Source of the DNA: JAAYYY01 sp964602995
GTDB taxonomy: Bacteria > Chloroflexota > Anaerolineae > Promineifilales > Promineifilaceae
DNA: 64,000 nt
Assembly: GCA_964602995.1 (NCBI GenBank)
Contig: CAZRTM010000001.1
Location: 92,353-156,352, forward strand
Direction: 5' to 3'
Shown in pieces: positions 32,755 to 40,951 of the stretch. Below the pieces are notes generated by a model. The model worked only from the letters and a program-made list of their open reading frames with translations. It did not search any database and was not told the origin of the DNA. Both the position numbers and the translations under genes were made by a program. Each line of letters begins with the position of its first letter. Positions within the stretch are counted from its first letter, which is position 1.

Positions 32755-35700
32755 TTACACCTCATACCCCAACACCGGCGCCAACCAACGCTCCACCGTC
32801 TTCACATCCATCCCCTTACGCCGCGCATAATCCTCCACCTGGTCACGGCCCACACGACCCACGCCAAAGTAACGCGCCTCGGGATGGGCCAGGTAGTAGC
32901 CACTGACCGACGACGCCGGTTGCATGGCGCAGCTATCCGTCAGCTGGATGCCGGCATTCTGCGTCGCCTCTATCACACAGAACAGCGTCTGCTTCTCGGT
33001 ATGGTCGGGGCAGGCCGGGTAACCTGGCGCGGGACGGATGCCGCGGTAAGCCTCGTCAATCAACGCCTCGTTATCCAGCTCCTCATCTGGCGCATAGCCC
33101 CACAGCTCGCGGCGCACCCTGGCGTGCATCAGCTCGGCAAAAGCCTCCGCCAGCCGGTCCGCCAGCGCCTTGGTCAGGATAGCGTTGTAATCGTCGTGCT
33201 GCTCCTTGAAGCGCCTCACGATCTGCTCCAGCCCAATCCCGGAAGTCACGGCGAAGAAGCCCATATAATCCTGCACCCCACTCTCGCGCGGCGCGATGAA
33301 ATCGGCCAGACTGTAGTTGGGCCGGCCCGGCGGCCTCTCCATTTGTTGGCGCAGGAAGTGTACCGTCACCTCCCCATGTTGCCCGTTGCCGTTACAATGC
33401 TGCACCACCACGTCGTCACCCACGCTGTAGGCCGGATAAAGACCAACCACGGCCCGCGCCGTCAGCAACCGTTCTTCCACAATCCAATCCAGCAGCTCTT
33501 GCGCATCGCGGAACAAGGCCCGCGCCGCTTCACCCACCGTGTCATCTTCCAGAATCTGCGGGTAGCGGCCCTTCAGCTCCCAGCTATGGAAGAAGGGCGT
33601 CCAGTCGATGTAGTTGCGAATCTCGCACAGCTCATAATTGTCGAAGATGTGCAGCCCCAGTGATTGCGGGACGGCCGGGGTGACCTGGCTCCAATCGGTC
33701 TGAAAGCGATTGTCACGCGCCTGTTGCAGCGACGCCAGCGGCCGCTGCGCGCGACGCCCGGCATGCCCCTCACGGATTGACTCGTACTCCTGCTGCACCT
33801 CAACCGCAAAAGCGCCGGCTGTCTGCTCGTTCAGCAAGGTAGAGGCAACGCCTACAGCTCGCGACGCATCAACAACGTGAATCGTCGGCCCGCGCTTATA
33901 CTCCGGCGCGATCTTCACTGCTGTGTGTATCTTCGAGGTCGTCGCGCCGCCGATGAGCAACGGTATGTCAAACCCTTCGCGCTCCATCTCCCGCGCTACA
34001 TGCCTCATCTCCTCCAACGAAGGTGTGATCAGCCCGCTGAGGCCAATGATATCCACGCCCTCAGCCCGCGCTGTCTCCAGAATCTTGTTCGCGGGAACCA
34101 TCACACCCAGGTCAATGACATCATAGCCATTACAGCCAAGAACGACGCCCACAATGTTCTTGCCAATATCGTGCACATCCCCCTTCACCGTTGCCAGCAG
34201 TATCTTGCCGTTGCTCGTCGGCTCCGTCTCCCCCGCTTCGATATAAGGAATCAGGTAAGCCACCGCCTGCTTCATCACACGGGCGCTCTTGACCACCTGT
34301 GGCAGGAACATCTTGCCCGAGCCAAAAAGGTCGCCGACGACGTTCATACCGTCCATTAACGGCCCTTCAATGACTTCAAGCGGCTCGTCAAACAGCTGCC
34401 GCGCTTCTTCCGTATCTTCGATGATGTAGTCGGTGATACCCTTCACCAGGGCATACACCAGCCGCTCGCGCACCGGCTTTTCGCGCCAGCTCAGGTCCTT
34501 CTCCTGCTGCTTGCCCCCGCCCTTCACCGTCTGGGCATATTCCAACAGCCGTTCCGTGGCATCCTCACGGCGGTTGAACAGCACGTCCTCAATGCGGTCG
34601 CGCAGCTCGGGTTCAATCGCCTCGTAGACCTCCAACTGCCCGGCGTTGACAATGCCCATGTCCATGCCGGCCTGGATGGCGTGGTACAGAAAAGCAGCGT
34701 GCATCGCTTCGCGCACAACGTCATTGCCGCGGAAAGAGAAGGAGAAGTTGCTGACGCCGCCGCTGATCAGGGCGTGCGGCAACGTCGCTTTGATCTGCTG
34801 CGTGGCCTCGATGAAAGCCAGGCCATATGCGTTGTGTTCCGCAATACCGGTAGCCACGGCGAAAATGTTGGGGTCGAAGATAATGTCTTCCGGTGGAAAA
34901 CCAATTTCTTCGGTGAGGATCTTGTAAGCGCGCGTGCAGATTTCGACACGCCGCTCCACCGTCTCCGCCTGCCCTTCCTCATCGAAAGCCATGACGATAA
35001 CCGCAGCGCCATAGCGCCGCGCCAGGCGGGCATGTTCCTTGAATTCTTCCTCTCCCTCCTTGAGGCTGATGGAGTTGACGATGCTCTTGCCCTGCACGCA
35101 CTTCAGGCCGGTCTCGATCACTGACCACTTGCTGGAATCAATGACCACCGGCACGCGCGCAATGTCCGGCTCGCTGCCAATGAGATTGAGGAAAAGCTCC
35201 ATCGCCGCTTCGGAATCGAGCATGCCCTCGTCCATGTTGACGTCGACCATCTGCGCCCCGTTCTCCACCTGCTGGCGGGCCACGCTCAACGCCTCTTCGT
35301 AGTCGCCGTTGAGGATCAGGCGCGCAAAGCGGCGGGAGCCGGTGACGTTGGTGCGCTCACCGATGTTGACGAAGTTCAGCTCGGGCGTGATGGTCAGCGC
35401 TTCCAGGCCGCTGAGGCGACAGTAACGCGGCAACTGGGGCGGGCGGCGCGGCGGCAGTCCTTCCAACGCCTCCGCAAAGAAGCGGATGTGGCTCGGCGTG
35501 GTGCCACAACAGCCGCCGACCACGTTGACAAAGCCGCTGTTGGCAAAATCGCGCAGCACCTCGCCCATCTCTTTTGGCCCTTCGTCGTATTCACCAAACT
35601 CGTTGGGCAGCCCGGCATTGGGATAAATGCTGACGTAGGTATCGGCAATTTTCGAAAGCTCCTCGATGTAGGGGCGCAGGCTGGCTGGCCCCAGGGCGCA

Positions 35701-36444
35701 ATTGAGGCCCACAATCAGTGGCTCGGCGTGGCGCACGGAGTGCCAGAACGCCGCCGTCGTCTGCCCCGAGAGCGTACGGCCGGAGGCGTCGGTGATGGTG
35801 CCCGAGATTATGAGCGGCAGCCGCACCTGGTGCTCGTCGAAGTAGCGCAAAATAGCGAAGATGGCAGCCTTGGCGTTGAGGGTGTCGAAAATCGTCTCCA
35901 CCAGCAGAATGTCCACGCCGCCATCGACCAGTCCGCGCACAGCATCGTAGTAGGCCTCGGCCAGTTGGTCAAAGGTGACGTTGCGATAGCCAGGGCGGTT
36001 GACATCTGGCGAAAGAGAGGCCGTGCGATTGGTAGGGCCAATGGCCCCGGCAACGAAGCGCGGCTTGCCCTCCTCAGGCGATAATTGGTCAACCGCTTCC
36101 CGAGCCAGCCGCGCCGAGGCCAGGTTCAGCTCATACGCCAGCTCTTCCATGCCATAATCGGCCTGAGAAATGGCATTGGCGTTGAAGGTATTGGTCTCGA
36201 TGATGTCCGCCCCCGCCTCCAGATACGCCGTGTGAATGGCGCGAATAATCTGTGGTTGGGTCAGGCTGAGCAAGTCGTTGTTGCCTCTCAGGTCGCGGTG
36301 CCAGGCAGCAAACCGGTCGCCGCGATAATCGGCCTCATCCAACTGGTACGCCTGGATCATGGTGCCCATCGCGCCGTCCAGAACCAGAATCCGCTGCTGC
36401 AACTGCTCTTCAAGGAGCGCTCGTATACTATTTGTATCAGTCAT
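32755..36444 (-). CDS. metH: Methionine synthase, cobalamin-dependent
   Basis: Transfers a methyl group from 5-methyltetrahydrofolate through cobalamin to homocysteine. The 1229-residue protein is full length, with domains in order: homocysteine-binding (VLDGAMGTMIQAY; zinc Cys in LNCALGP and VVGGCCGTTPSH), pterin-binding (FVNIGERTNVTGSRRFA, about residue 360), the cap and cobalamin-binding domains (GDVHDIGKNIVGVVLGCNGY, His near residue 755), and the AdoMet-binding reactivation domain (RPAPGYPACPDHTEKQTLF; YFGVGRVGRDQVEDYARRKG). ATG 36444 is chosen because the longer frame to 36576 runs through the SAM riboswitch and its terminator. Expression is controlled by that riboswitch. Confidence 0.97.
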   Translation of the reverse strand: MTDTNSIRALLEEQLQQRILVLDGAMGTMIQAYQLDEADYRGDRFAAWHRDLRGNNDLLSLTQPQIIRAIHTAYLEAGADIIETNTFNANAISQADYGMEELAYELNLASARLAREAVDQLSPEEGKPRFVAGAIGPTNRTASLSPDVNRPGYRNVTFDQLAEAYYDAVRGLVDGGVDILLVETIFDTLNAKAAIFAILRYFDEHQVRLPLIISGTITDASGRTLSGQTTAAFWHSVRHAEPLIVGLNCALGPASLRPYIEELSKIADTYVSIYPNAGLPNEFGEYDEGPKEMGEVLRDFANSGFVNVVGGCCGTTPSHIRFFAEALEGLPPRRPPQLPRYCRLSGLEALTITPELNFVNIGERTNVTGSRRFARLILNGDYEEALSVARQQVENGAQMVDVNMDEGMLDSEAAMELFLNLIGSEPDIARVPVVIDSSKWSVIETGLKCVQGKSIVNSISLKEGEEEFKEHARLARRYGAAVIVMAFDEEGQAETVERRVEICTRAYKILTEEIGFPPEDIIFDPNIFAVATGIAEHNAYGLAFIEATQQIKATLPHALISGGVSNFSFSFRGNDVVREAMHAAFLYHAIQAGMDMGIVNAGQLEVYEAIEPELRDRIEDVLFNRREDATERLLEYAQTVKGGGKQQEKDLSWREKPVRERLVYALVKGITDYIIEDTEEARQLFDEPLEVIEGPLMDGMNVVGDLFGSGKMFLPQVVKSARVMKQAVAYLIPYIEAGETEPTSNGKILLATVKGDVHDIGKNIVGVVLGCNGYDVIDLGVMVPANKILETARAEGVDIIGLSGLITPSLEEMRHVAREMEREGFDIPLLIGGATTSKIHTAVKIAPEYKRGPTIHVVDASRAVGVASTLLNEQTAGAFAVEVQQEYESIREGHAGRRAQRPLASLQQARDNRFQTDWSQVTPAVPQSLGLHIFDNYELCEIRNYIDWTPFFHSWELKGRYPQILEDDTVGEAARALFRDAQELLDWIVEERLLTARAVVGLYPAYSVGDDVVVQHCNGNGQHGEVTVHFLRQQMERPPGRPNYSLADFIAPRESGVQDYMGFFAVTSGIGLEQIVRRFKEQHDDYNAILTKALADRLAEAFAELMHARVRRELWGYAPDEELDNEALIDEAYRGIRPAPGYPACPDHTEKQTLFCVIEATQNAGIQLTDSCAMQPASSVSGYYLAHPEARYFGVGRVGRDQVEDYARRKGMDVKTVERWLAPVLGYEV

Positions 36445-36465
36445 ATCTCTGCTCGCTTCCCAAAT

Positions 36466-36490
36466 AAAAAAGCCTCTCGAGATGAGAGGC
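36466..36490 (-). terminator. terminator of the SAM riboswitch expression platform
   Basis: On the minus strand, GCCTCTC/GAGAGGC (7 bp, 5-base loop, 36490-36472) followed by six T (36471-36466). The 5' arm plus loop contains CTCATC, the same sequence as the 5' side of riboswitch helix P1, so the 3' side of P1 (GATGAG, 36513-36508) can instead pair here and prevent termination when SAM is low. It ends 22 bases before the metH start. Confidence 0.92.
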
Positions 36491-36507
36491 CAAAAGTGTA
36501 GTTGCCG

Positions 36508-36628
36508 CTCATCTTTCAGACGCTTTTTATGACGTCTGCCGGAATTGGCACCATTTCCAGTGGCTTGCGTACACAACTGGCGGTTGCCGAGGCTTCATCG
36601 GGCCGGTCCCTCAGCCTCTCTTGATGAG
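36508..36628 (-). ncRNA. SAM-I (S box) riboswitch
   Basis: The minus strand from 36628 begins CTCATCAAGAGAGGCTGAGG and continues with GACCGGCCCGATGAAGCCTC, CGGCAACC, and later GGTGCCAATTCC, ending GAAAGATGAG. These are the conserved blocks of the SAM-I aptamer, with P1 formed by CTCATC and GATGAG. SAM binding stabilises P1 and lets the downstream terminator form, shutting off metH when SAM is plentiful. Confidence 0.95.
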
Positions 36629-36673
36629 GCGCAGGCAAAAAGTCGCCTGCACGTACTATTCAGTTATGTGTGC

Positions 36674-36702
36674 AGTTTATTATGATTGGGGAGTGTTGTC
36701 AA
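36674..36702 (-). promoter_or_regulatory. metH promoter
   Basis: On the minus strand, TTGACA (36702-36697), a 17-base spacer, and TAAACT (36679-36674). The start of transcription would be near 36667, about 40 bases before the riboswitch. A small hairpin (GCAGGC/GCCTGC) lies between. Confidence 0.6.
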
Positions 36703-36724
36703 CCGAAGGCGAATTTTTTCGTAA

Positions 36725-36772
36725 AGCGATTTGGTAAATCGCTCATTTCATAAAGCGATTTGCCAAATCGCT
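36725..36772. repeat. twin palindromes AGCGATTT-3-AAATCGCT
   Basis: Two 19-base palindromes (36725-36743 and 36754-36772) with identical 8-base arms and loops GGT and GCC, repeated at a 29-base period. They lie between the divergent metH and PBP genes, upstream of both promoters, so they are not terminators for either. They look like a REP-type element or paired operator sites. Confidence 0.75.
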
Positions 36773-36885
36773 CTACAATACCCCCGTCATCTAAACGTCA
36801 CCTTAGCGTTTACTTTGCACAAAGCAACCGCCTCTCGCATTGAGTAAACTACCACACGAATAACTCTATCGCTTGAGGATCTTAT

Positions 36886-39666
36886 ATGAGGTATGACGAA
36901 TATCCGACGCAGCCTGTTGTTTATAGGGTGCAACGCCCCCCGGAGCGACGAGGCCGGGCGGGCTGTGGTGGCTGCTTAAGCAAAATGTTTCTGGGCAGCA
37001 TACTGCTGATGGCCCTGCTCGTCTTTGGCAGTGTGACCGTCGCCGCCACCCTGGTCTACGTGCAGCTTTCGGGCCAAATCGACGAAGGGATTGCTGCCCT
37101 GGACCAGGCGCGCGACCGCGAGACGTTTGAAACGACGCGCATCATGGACCGCAACGGGCAACTGCTGTGGGAAATCTTCGGTGAAGGCAAACGCACCAAG
37201 GTCTCGCTGGACCAAATTCCGCTGCAGTTGCAGCAGGCCACCATTGCCGTCGAGGACGATACCTTCTATGAAAACATCGGCCTCGATGCCCCCTCCCTGC
37301 TGGCAGCCCTCATCTACAACCTGCGCAATCCTGAAGGGCGGCCGGTCGGCGGCAGCACCATTACGCAACAGCTCGTGCGCCACATCGCCTTCGACTATGA
37401 GGAGCGCACAGCCGTCAGCTATGACCGCAAGGCGCGCGAAGTGATCCTGGCCTGGATGATGAACCGCCGATTTGAGAAAGACGAAATCCTTGAGCTATAT
37501 CTGAACGAGATTTACTACGGCAATCTGGCCTATGGAACGGAGGCCGCCGCTCAGACCTATTTTGGCAAAAGCGCCACCGAGCTATCGCTGGCCGAATCAA
37601 GCCTGCTGGCAGCGCTGCCGCAAAGCCCCGTGGAACTGGATCCGCTGACCAACCTGGAGGGCGCCAAGCGGCGGCAATGGCTGGTTCTGAATTTGATGGT
37701 AGACGAAGGGTTCATTACACAGCAGGAAGCCGAAGACGCCTACCTGCAAGAGCTAACCTTTGCCCGTCAGGAAGTGAGCCTCTCTGCGCCCCATTTCGCC
37801 ATTTACGTGCGCCAGTTGCTGGAAGAGCAGTTTGGGGCTGAAAAGGTTGCCAACGGCGGCCTGCGCGTGACCACGACGCTTGATCTGAACTACCAACACC
37901 TCGCCGAAGAGCTGGCTCGCCGGCACGTAGACAATGTTGGACCGGAACATAACATGACTAACGCGGCCATGGTGGTGCTCCGGCCAGGAACAGGCGAGAT
38001 CCTGAGCATGTTGGGCAGCGTCGATTATCGCGACGAATCGATTGACGGCAACGTCAACGTCACCCTGTCACCACAGCAGCCAGGTAGCGCCATCAAACCG
38101 GTCACCTATGCCGCAGCGCTATCACCCGGCGCAGATGGCAGTGACCCGCCGCTAACAGCAGGCGACATCCTGTGGGACGTGCGCGTTGATTACCCGCAGG
38201 TGGACGGCACTGTCTATTCCCCCGTTAACTACAGCCGCACCTTCAACGGCCCCATGCGTATGAGGCGGGCGCTGGCCAATAGCTATAACGTGCCTGCCGT
38301 GCTTGTCTTGCAAGAGATCGGTATCCCACGCTTTCTGGAGTTTGCGCAACGGATGGGGTTGAACAGCCTGAGCCAGGATCCATCCCAATATGGGCTGTCG
38401 CTGACATTGGGCGGCGGCGAAGTGACACCACTGGAGCTGACAACTGCCTTCAGCGTCTTTGCCAACGGCGGCAACTATATTCCGCCAGCGGCCATTTTGA
38501 AAGTTGAAACAACGGATGGGGAGGTCCTATATGAGTACCAGCCGCCGGAGCCGCAACGGGTGGTTGACCCGCGTGTGGCCTTCCTGATTAGCGACATCCT
38601 AGACGACGACGTCGCCCGCACTCCGGCCATGGGCCAGGACAATCCGCTGGCGCTCCCCTTCCCCGCCGCGGCCAAGACAGGCACCACGGACAACTTCCGC
38701 GACAATTGGACCGTAGGCTATACACCGGCGCTAGTGGTTGGCGTCTGGACCGGCAACACCGACAACAGCGAGATGATCAACGTCACCGGTCTCACCGGCG
38801 CCGCACCACTGTGGTCCGACTATATGCAGGCGATATACGCTGATCAACAGCTACGCAGCGTCATCAATGTCGACGGCAGCCCACAAGGGTTCACACCCCC
38901 TGAAGGGTTGGAACAACGCCCTCTGTGCAGCATTGCCTCTGTGGTGCCTGGCGCCACTGACTGCGCACGCAGCGAGAGCGAGTGGTTCCTCATCGATAGC
39001 ACGCCTGAGCAACCCACGCCACCACCGCCCGAACCAAGCGTGGTCTGGGAGGAGCTTGATCCGGCCGTGCTGCGCATCACTTCCGTGCCGCTTGAGGAGC
39101 TGCCTGAGGAAATTCAAATTGACACAGAAGGGGACAATCTACCGCCCCCGGCCGCCTGCTACTTTGCAGAAGGCACGCTGATTGAGCAGCTACCCCCAGA
39201 AGCAGAGGCGGCCATCTTCCTGGCGCCACCGCGCAACCCGGAGAGCATAGAAGGCGCCCATCGCTGGGCGGACGAACACAACCTGGCCATTATGCCGCGG
39301 GTAGCCTGCACAGAAGAATTGCTGACAATGATGACTGACAGTGGGCGCGGTAGCGACCTTGCTGTGTGGAACATTCGCGAACCGAAGAGCGGCGATAAAG
39401 TGAGCGGTATCATCCCCGTCCGGGGCACAGCCGACTTCGACCCGCAGCAGATACAGTTCTATAAGCTGGAAATCGGCCGGGGATCAAGCCCGCAGGAATG
39501 GGTAACGATTGGCGAAACCCATAACACGCCGGTGGTCAACGGAGAGTTAGAAACATTGGTGGCCGCCGCCTTTGAACCGGGAGTCTATTCGCTACGGCTG
39601 ATTGTGGTGCAGATGGACGGTAATTACGTGGGCGAGCCTGACGTCGTAACCTTCGAAATCGAGTAG
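36886..39666 (+). CDS. Class A penicillin-binding protein (1A-type)
   Basis: A bifunctional peptidoglycan synthase of 926 residues. A cytoplasmic basic stretch and one membrane helix (ILLMALLVFGSVTVAATLVY) precede a GT51 glycosyltransferase domain (AVEDDTFYENIGLDAPS; GGSTITQQLVRHIAFDYEER; LNEIYYGNLAYGTEAAAQTY). The transpeptidase has SxxK in PGSAIKPVTYAA, SxN in ALANSYNVPAV, and KTG in AAKTGTTDNFRDNWTVGYTP. The C-terminus has a Pro-rich linker and a beta domain (IIPVRGTADFDPQQIQFYKL, EIGRGSSPQEW) shared with the PBP at 46803. ATG 36886 has GAGG 7 bases upstream. It is divergent from metH. Confidence 0.94.
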   Translation: MRYDEYPTQPVVYRVQRPPERRGRAGCGGCLSKMFLGSILLMALLVFGSVTVAATLVYVQLSGQIDEGIAALDQARDRETFETTRIMDRNGQLLWEIFGEGKRTKVSLDQIPLQLQQATIAVEDDTFYENIGLDAPSLLAALIYNLRNPEGRPVGGSTITQQLVRHIAFDYEERTAVSYDRKAREVILAWMMNRRFEKDEILELYLNEIYYGNLAYGTEAAAQTYFGKSATELSLAESSLLAALPQSPVELDPLTNLEGAKRRQWLVLNLMVDEGFITQQEAEDAYLQELTFARQEVSLSAPHFAIYVRQLLEEQFGAEKVANGGLRVTTTLDLNYQHLAEELARRHVDNVGPEHNMTNAAMVVLRPGTGEILSMLGSVDYRDESIDGNVNVTLSPQQPGSAIKPVTYAAALSPGADGSDPPLTAGDILWDVRVDYPQVDGTVYSPVNYSRTFNGPMRMRRALANSYNVPAVLVLQEIGIPRFLEFAQRMGLNSLSQDPSQYGLSLTLGGGEVTPLELTTAFSVFANGGNYIPPAAILKVETTDGEVLYEYQPPEPQRVVDPRVAFLISDILDDDVARTPAMGQDNPLALPFPAAAKTGTTDNFRDNWTVGYTPALVVGVWTGNTDNSEMINVTGLTGAAPLWSDYMQAIYADQQLRSVINVDGSPQGFTPPEGLEQRPLCSIASVVPGATDCARSESEWFLIDSTPEQPTPPPPEPSVVWEELDPAVLRITSVPLEELPEEIQIDTEGDNLPPPAACYFAEGTLIEQLPPEAEAAIFLAPPRNPESIEGAHRWADEHNLAIMPRVACTEELLTMMTDSGRGSDLAVWNIREPKSGDKVSGIIPVRGTADFDPQQIQFYKLEIGRGSSPQEWVTIGETHNTPVVNGELETLVAAAFEPGVYSLRLIVVQMDGNYVGEPDVVTFEIE

Positions 39667-39779
39667 AACGCGTTACACGTCGGGCAACCTGACCCCGGAC
39701 AGAGAGCAGCGCCGGCAGGTTTTCGAGGAGAAGACAGGGTAATTGCAAAAGGCGGGGAACAAATTGGAGGTGGGCGTCG

Positions 39780-39814
39780 TCATAAGAGTGGCGGTCTTTG
39801 AACGCCGCTTATGA
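39780..39814. other. hairpin downstream of the PBP gene
   Basis: CATAAGAGTGGCG (39781-39793) faces CGCCGCTTATG (39803-39813) in a long imperfect stem with a 9-base loop, 115 bases after the PBP stop. No T-run follows. It lies 73 bases before the small gene at 39888. Confidence 0.4.
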
Positions 39815-39887
39815 TCTGACGCCTGGCGGCTGGCTGGGCGCCCCAACGCCCGTCTGGCCGCATCGCCATACTCGTACAGGAGGAACG

Positions 39888-40211
39888 ATGAAGCGCTTTT
39901 TGTACCTGTGGGTAGCGACAATGCTACTCATTGCCTTGTTACTCTCCGTCACAGTTATCCGGCAAAACCCTGATATCGTGACAGATGTGCAGGAACCAGC
40001 CCACCTGCAAACAACCACACTGTCGAACAAGCGTGCGAAGCAACCTGCGCCCCTCACTCGAGGCCTCACTCGAGACCCTCTCCAGGATGGTGACACGGAT
40101 TCAGTCAGCCAGTTGGACCCCTTCCGCGCTGAGCCGCTCCTGGATGAAGGCCAGCAGGCGGGGGCGCATCTCGGCGCCGTGGCCGAAACGGGCCTTACCT
40201 ATCAGGGTTAA
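39888..40211 (+). CDS. small membrane-anchored protein, possibly truncated
   Basis: A strong ribosome site (AGGAGGAAC, 39878-39886) precedes an ATG that opens MKRFLYLWVATMLLIALLLS followed by VTVIRQNPDIVTDV, a short basic N-terminus and one membrane segment. The frame then continues as a polar sequence to 40211, of which the last 111 bases are antisense to the 3' end of the mscS gene. The N-terminal 45 residues look genuine; the remainder may be run-on after a loss of the original end. I recognise no family. It could be a real small gene or the remnant of a longer one. Confidence 0.4.
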   Translation: MKRFLYLWVATMLLIALLLSVTVIRQNPDIVTDVQEPAHLQTTTLSNKRAKQPAPLTRGLTRDPLQDGDTDSVSQLDPFRAEPLLDEGQQAGAHLGAVAETGLTYQG

Positions 40212-40904
40212 CTCGGTACTCTCGCCAATCGCTCCCGATTCGCTGAGAATTTGCCACGGTTCCAGCAAGTTGGGCAGTTCCAGCATTGCCTCCTGGCCAA
40301 GCTCCTCAAGCAGCGCCAGGGCATGGCTCAAATTGGAGGAAGGTACCTTTAGCTTGACCGTGACCGAGGAGAAGCGACCACGGCTAAAATTGCGGATCAC
40401 GCGGATGTCGCCGTTGGGCACTACGAATAGCTCGCCGGTTGGCGAACGCAGCAATGTGGCGCGCAAGGTCACCTTCTCGATCACGCCTTCTACTTCCAGC
40501 ATCTCTACCTTCTCGCCCACGTCGAACGTATCTTCGAAGATGAAGCTGATGCCAGCCAGGAAATCGGTGACCAGCGGGCGCGCCCCCAGACCAAAGGCGG
40601 CGCTGAACAAGCCCACGACCCAGATCAACGTCTCGGCGTCGACAAAGCGGCTGATGCTGAAGAGAGTGGCCACAATGAACGCCGATACCGTAACCAGGCT
40701 GCCAATGAGACCCTGGAGCGTGCGCATCCTCTCCGGCCGGATACGGCGTCCATGGCCCCTGAAACGGTCTAGCTGTACGAGGCGCCCTGATATGCGGTTG
40801 GACAGGGTGCTGACCAGGATCGCAACCAGAAATGCAATTGTGATGAACAGGAACTGGCGTAACCAGGAATTCTCCTGCCAGATTAAGACAAATTGATCGA
40901 ACAT
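40101..40904 (-). CDS. Small-conductance mechanosensitive channel (MscS family)
   Basis: A 267-residue MscS-type channel that releases solutes on hypo-osmotic shock. Two N-terminal membrane segments precede the pore-lining TM3 and following beta domain: LIWVVGLFSAAFGLGARPLV, then TDFLAGISFIFEDTFDVGEK, then VIEKVTLRATLLRSPTGELF and VPNGDIRVIRNFSRG. The cytoplasmic alpha/beta end is complete. It follows the diadenylate cyclase gene by 47 bp on the same strand, suggesting co-expression with c-di-AMP genes, which control osmolyte balance in other bacteria. Confidence 0.92.
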   Translation of the reverse strand: MFDQFVLIWQENSWLRQFLFITIAFLVAILVSTLSNRISGRLVQLDRFRGHGRRIRPERMRTLQGLIGSLVTVSAFIVATLFSISRFVDAETLIWVVGLFSAAFGLGARPLVTDFLAGISFIFEDTFDVGEKVEMLEVEGVIEKVTLRATLLRSPTGELFVVPNGDIRVIRNFSRGRFSSVTVKLKVPSSNLSHALALLEELGQEAMLELPNLLEPWQILSESGAIGESTELTLIGKARFGHGAEMRPRLLAFIQERLSAEGVQLAD

Positions 40905-40951
40905 AACAAGATGTGGATTGTAAGGCCTCGTCTAGATTTAGCAATGGGACT

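Noticed and set aside
32743..33663. 306-codon plus-strand frame over the metH 3' end
   Set aside because: Lies within the well-conserved MetH reactivation domain on the other strand.
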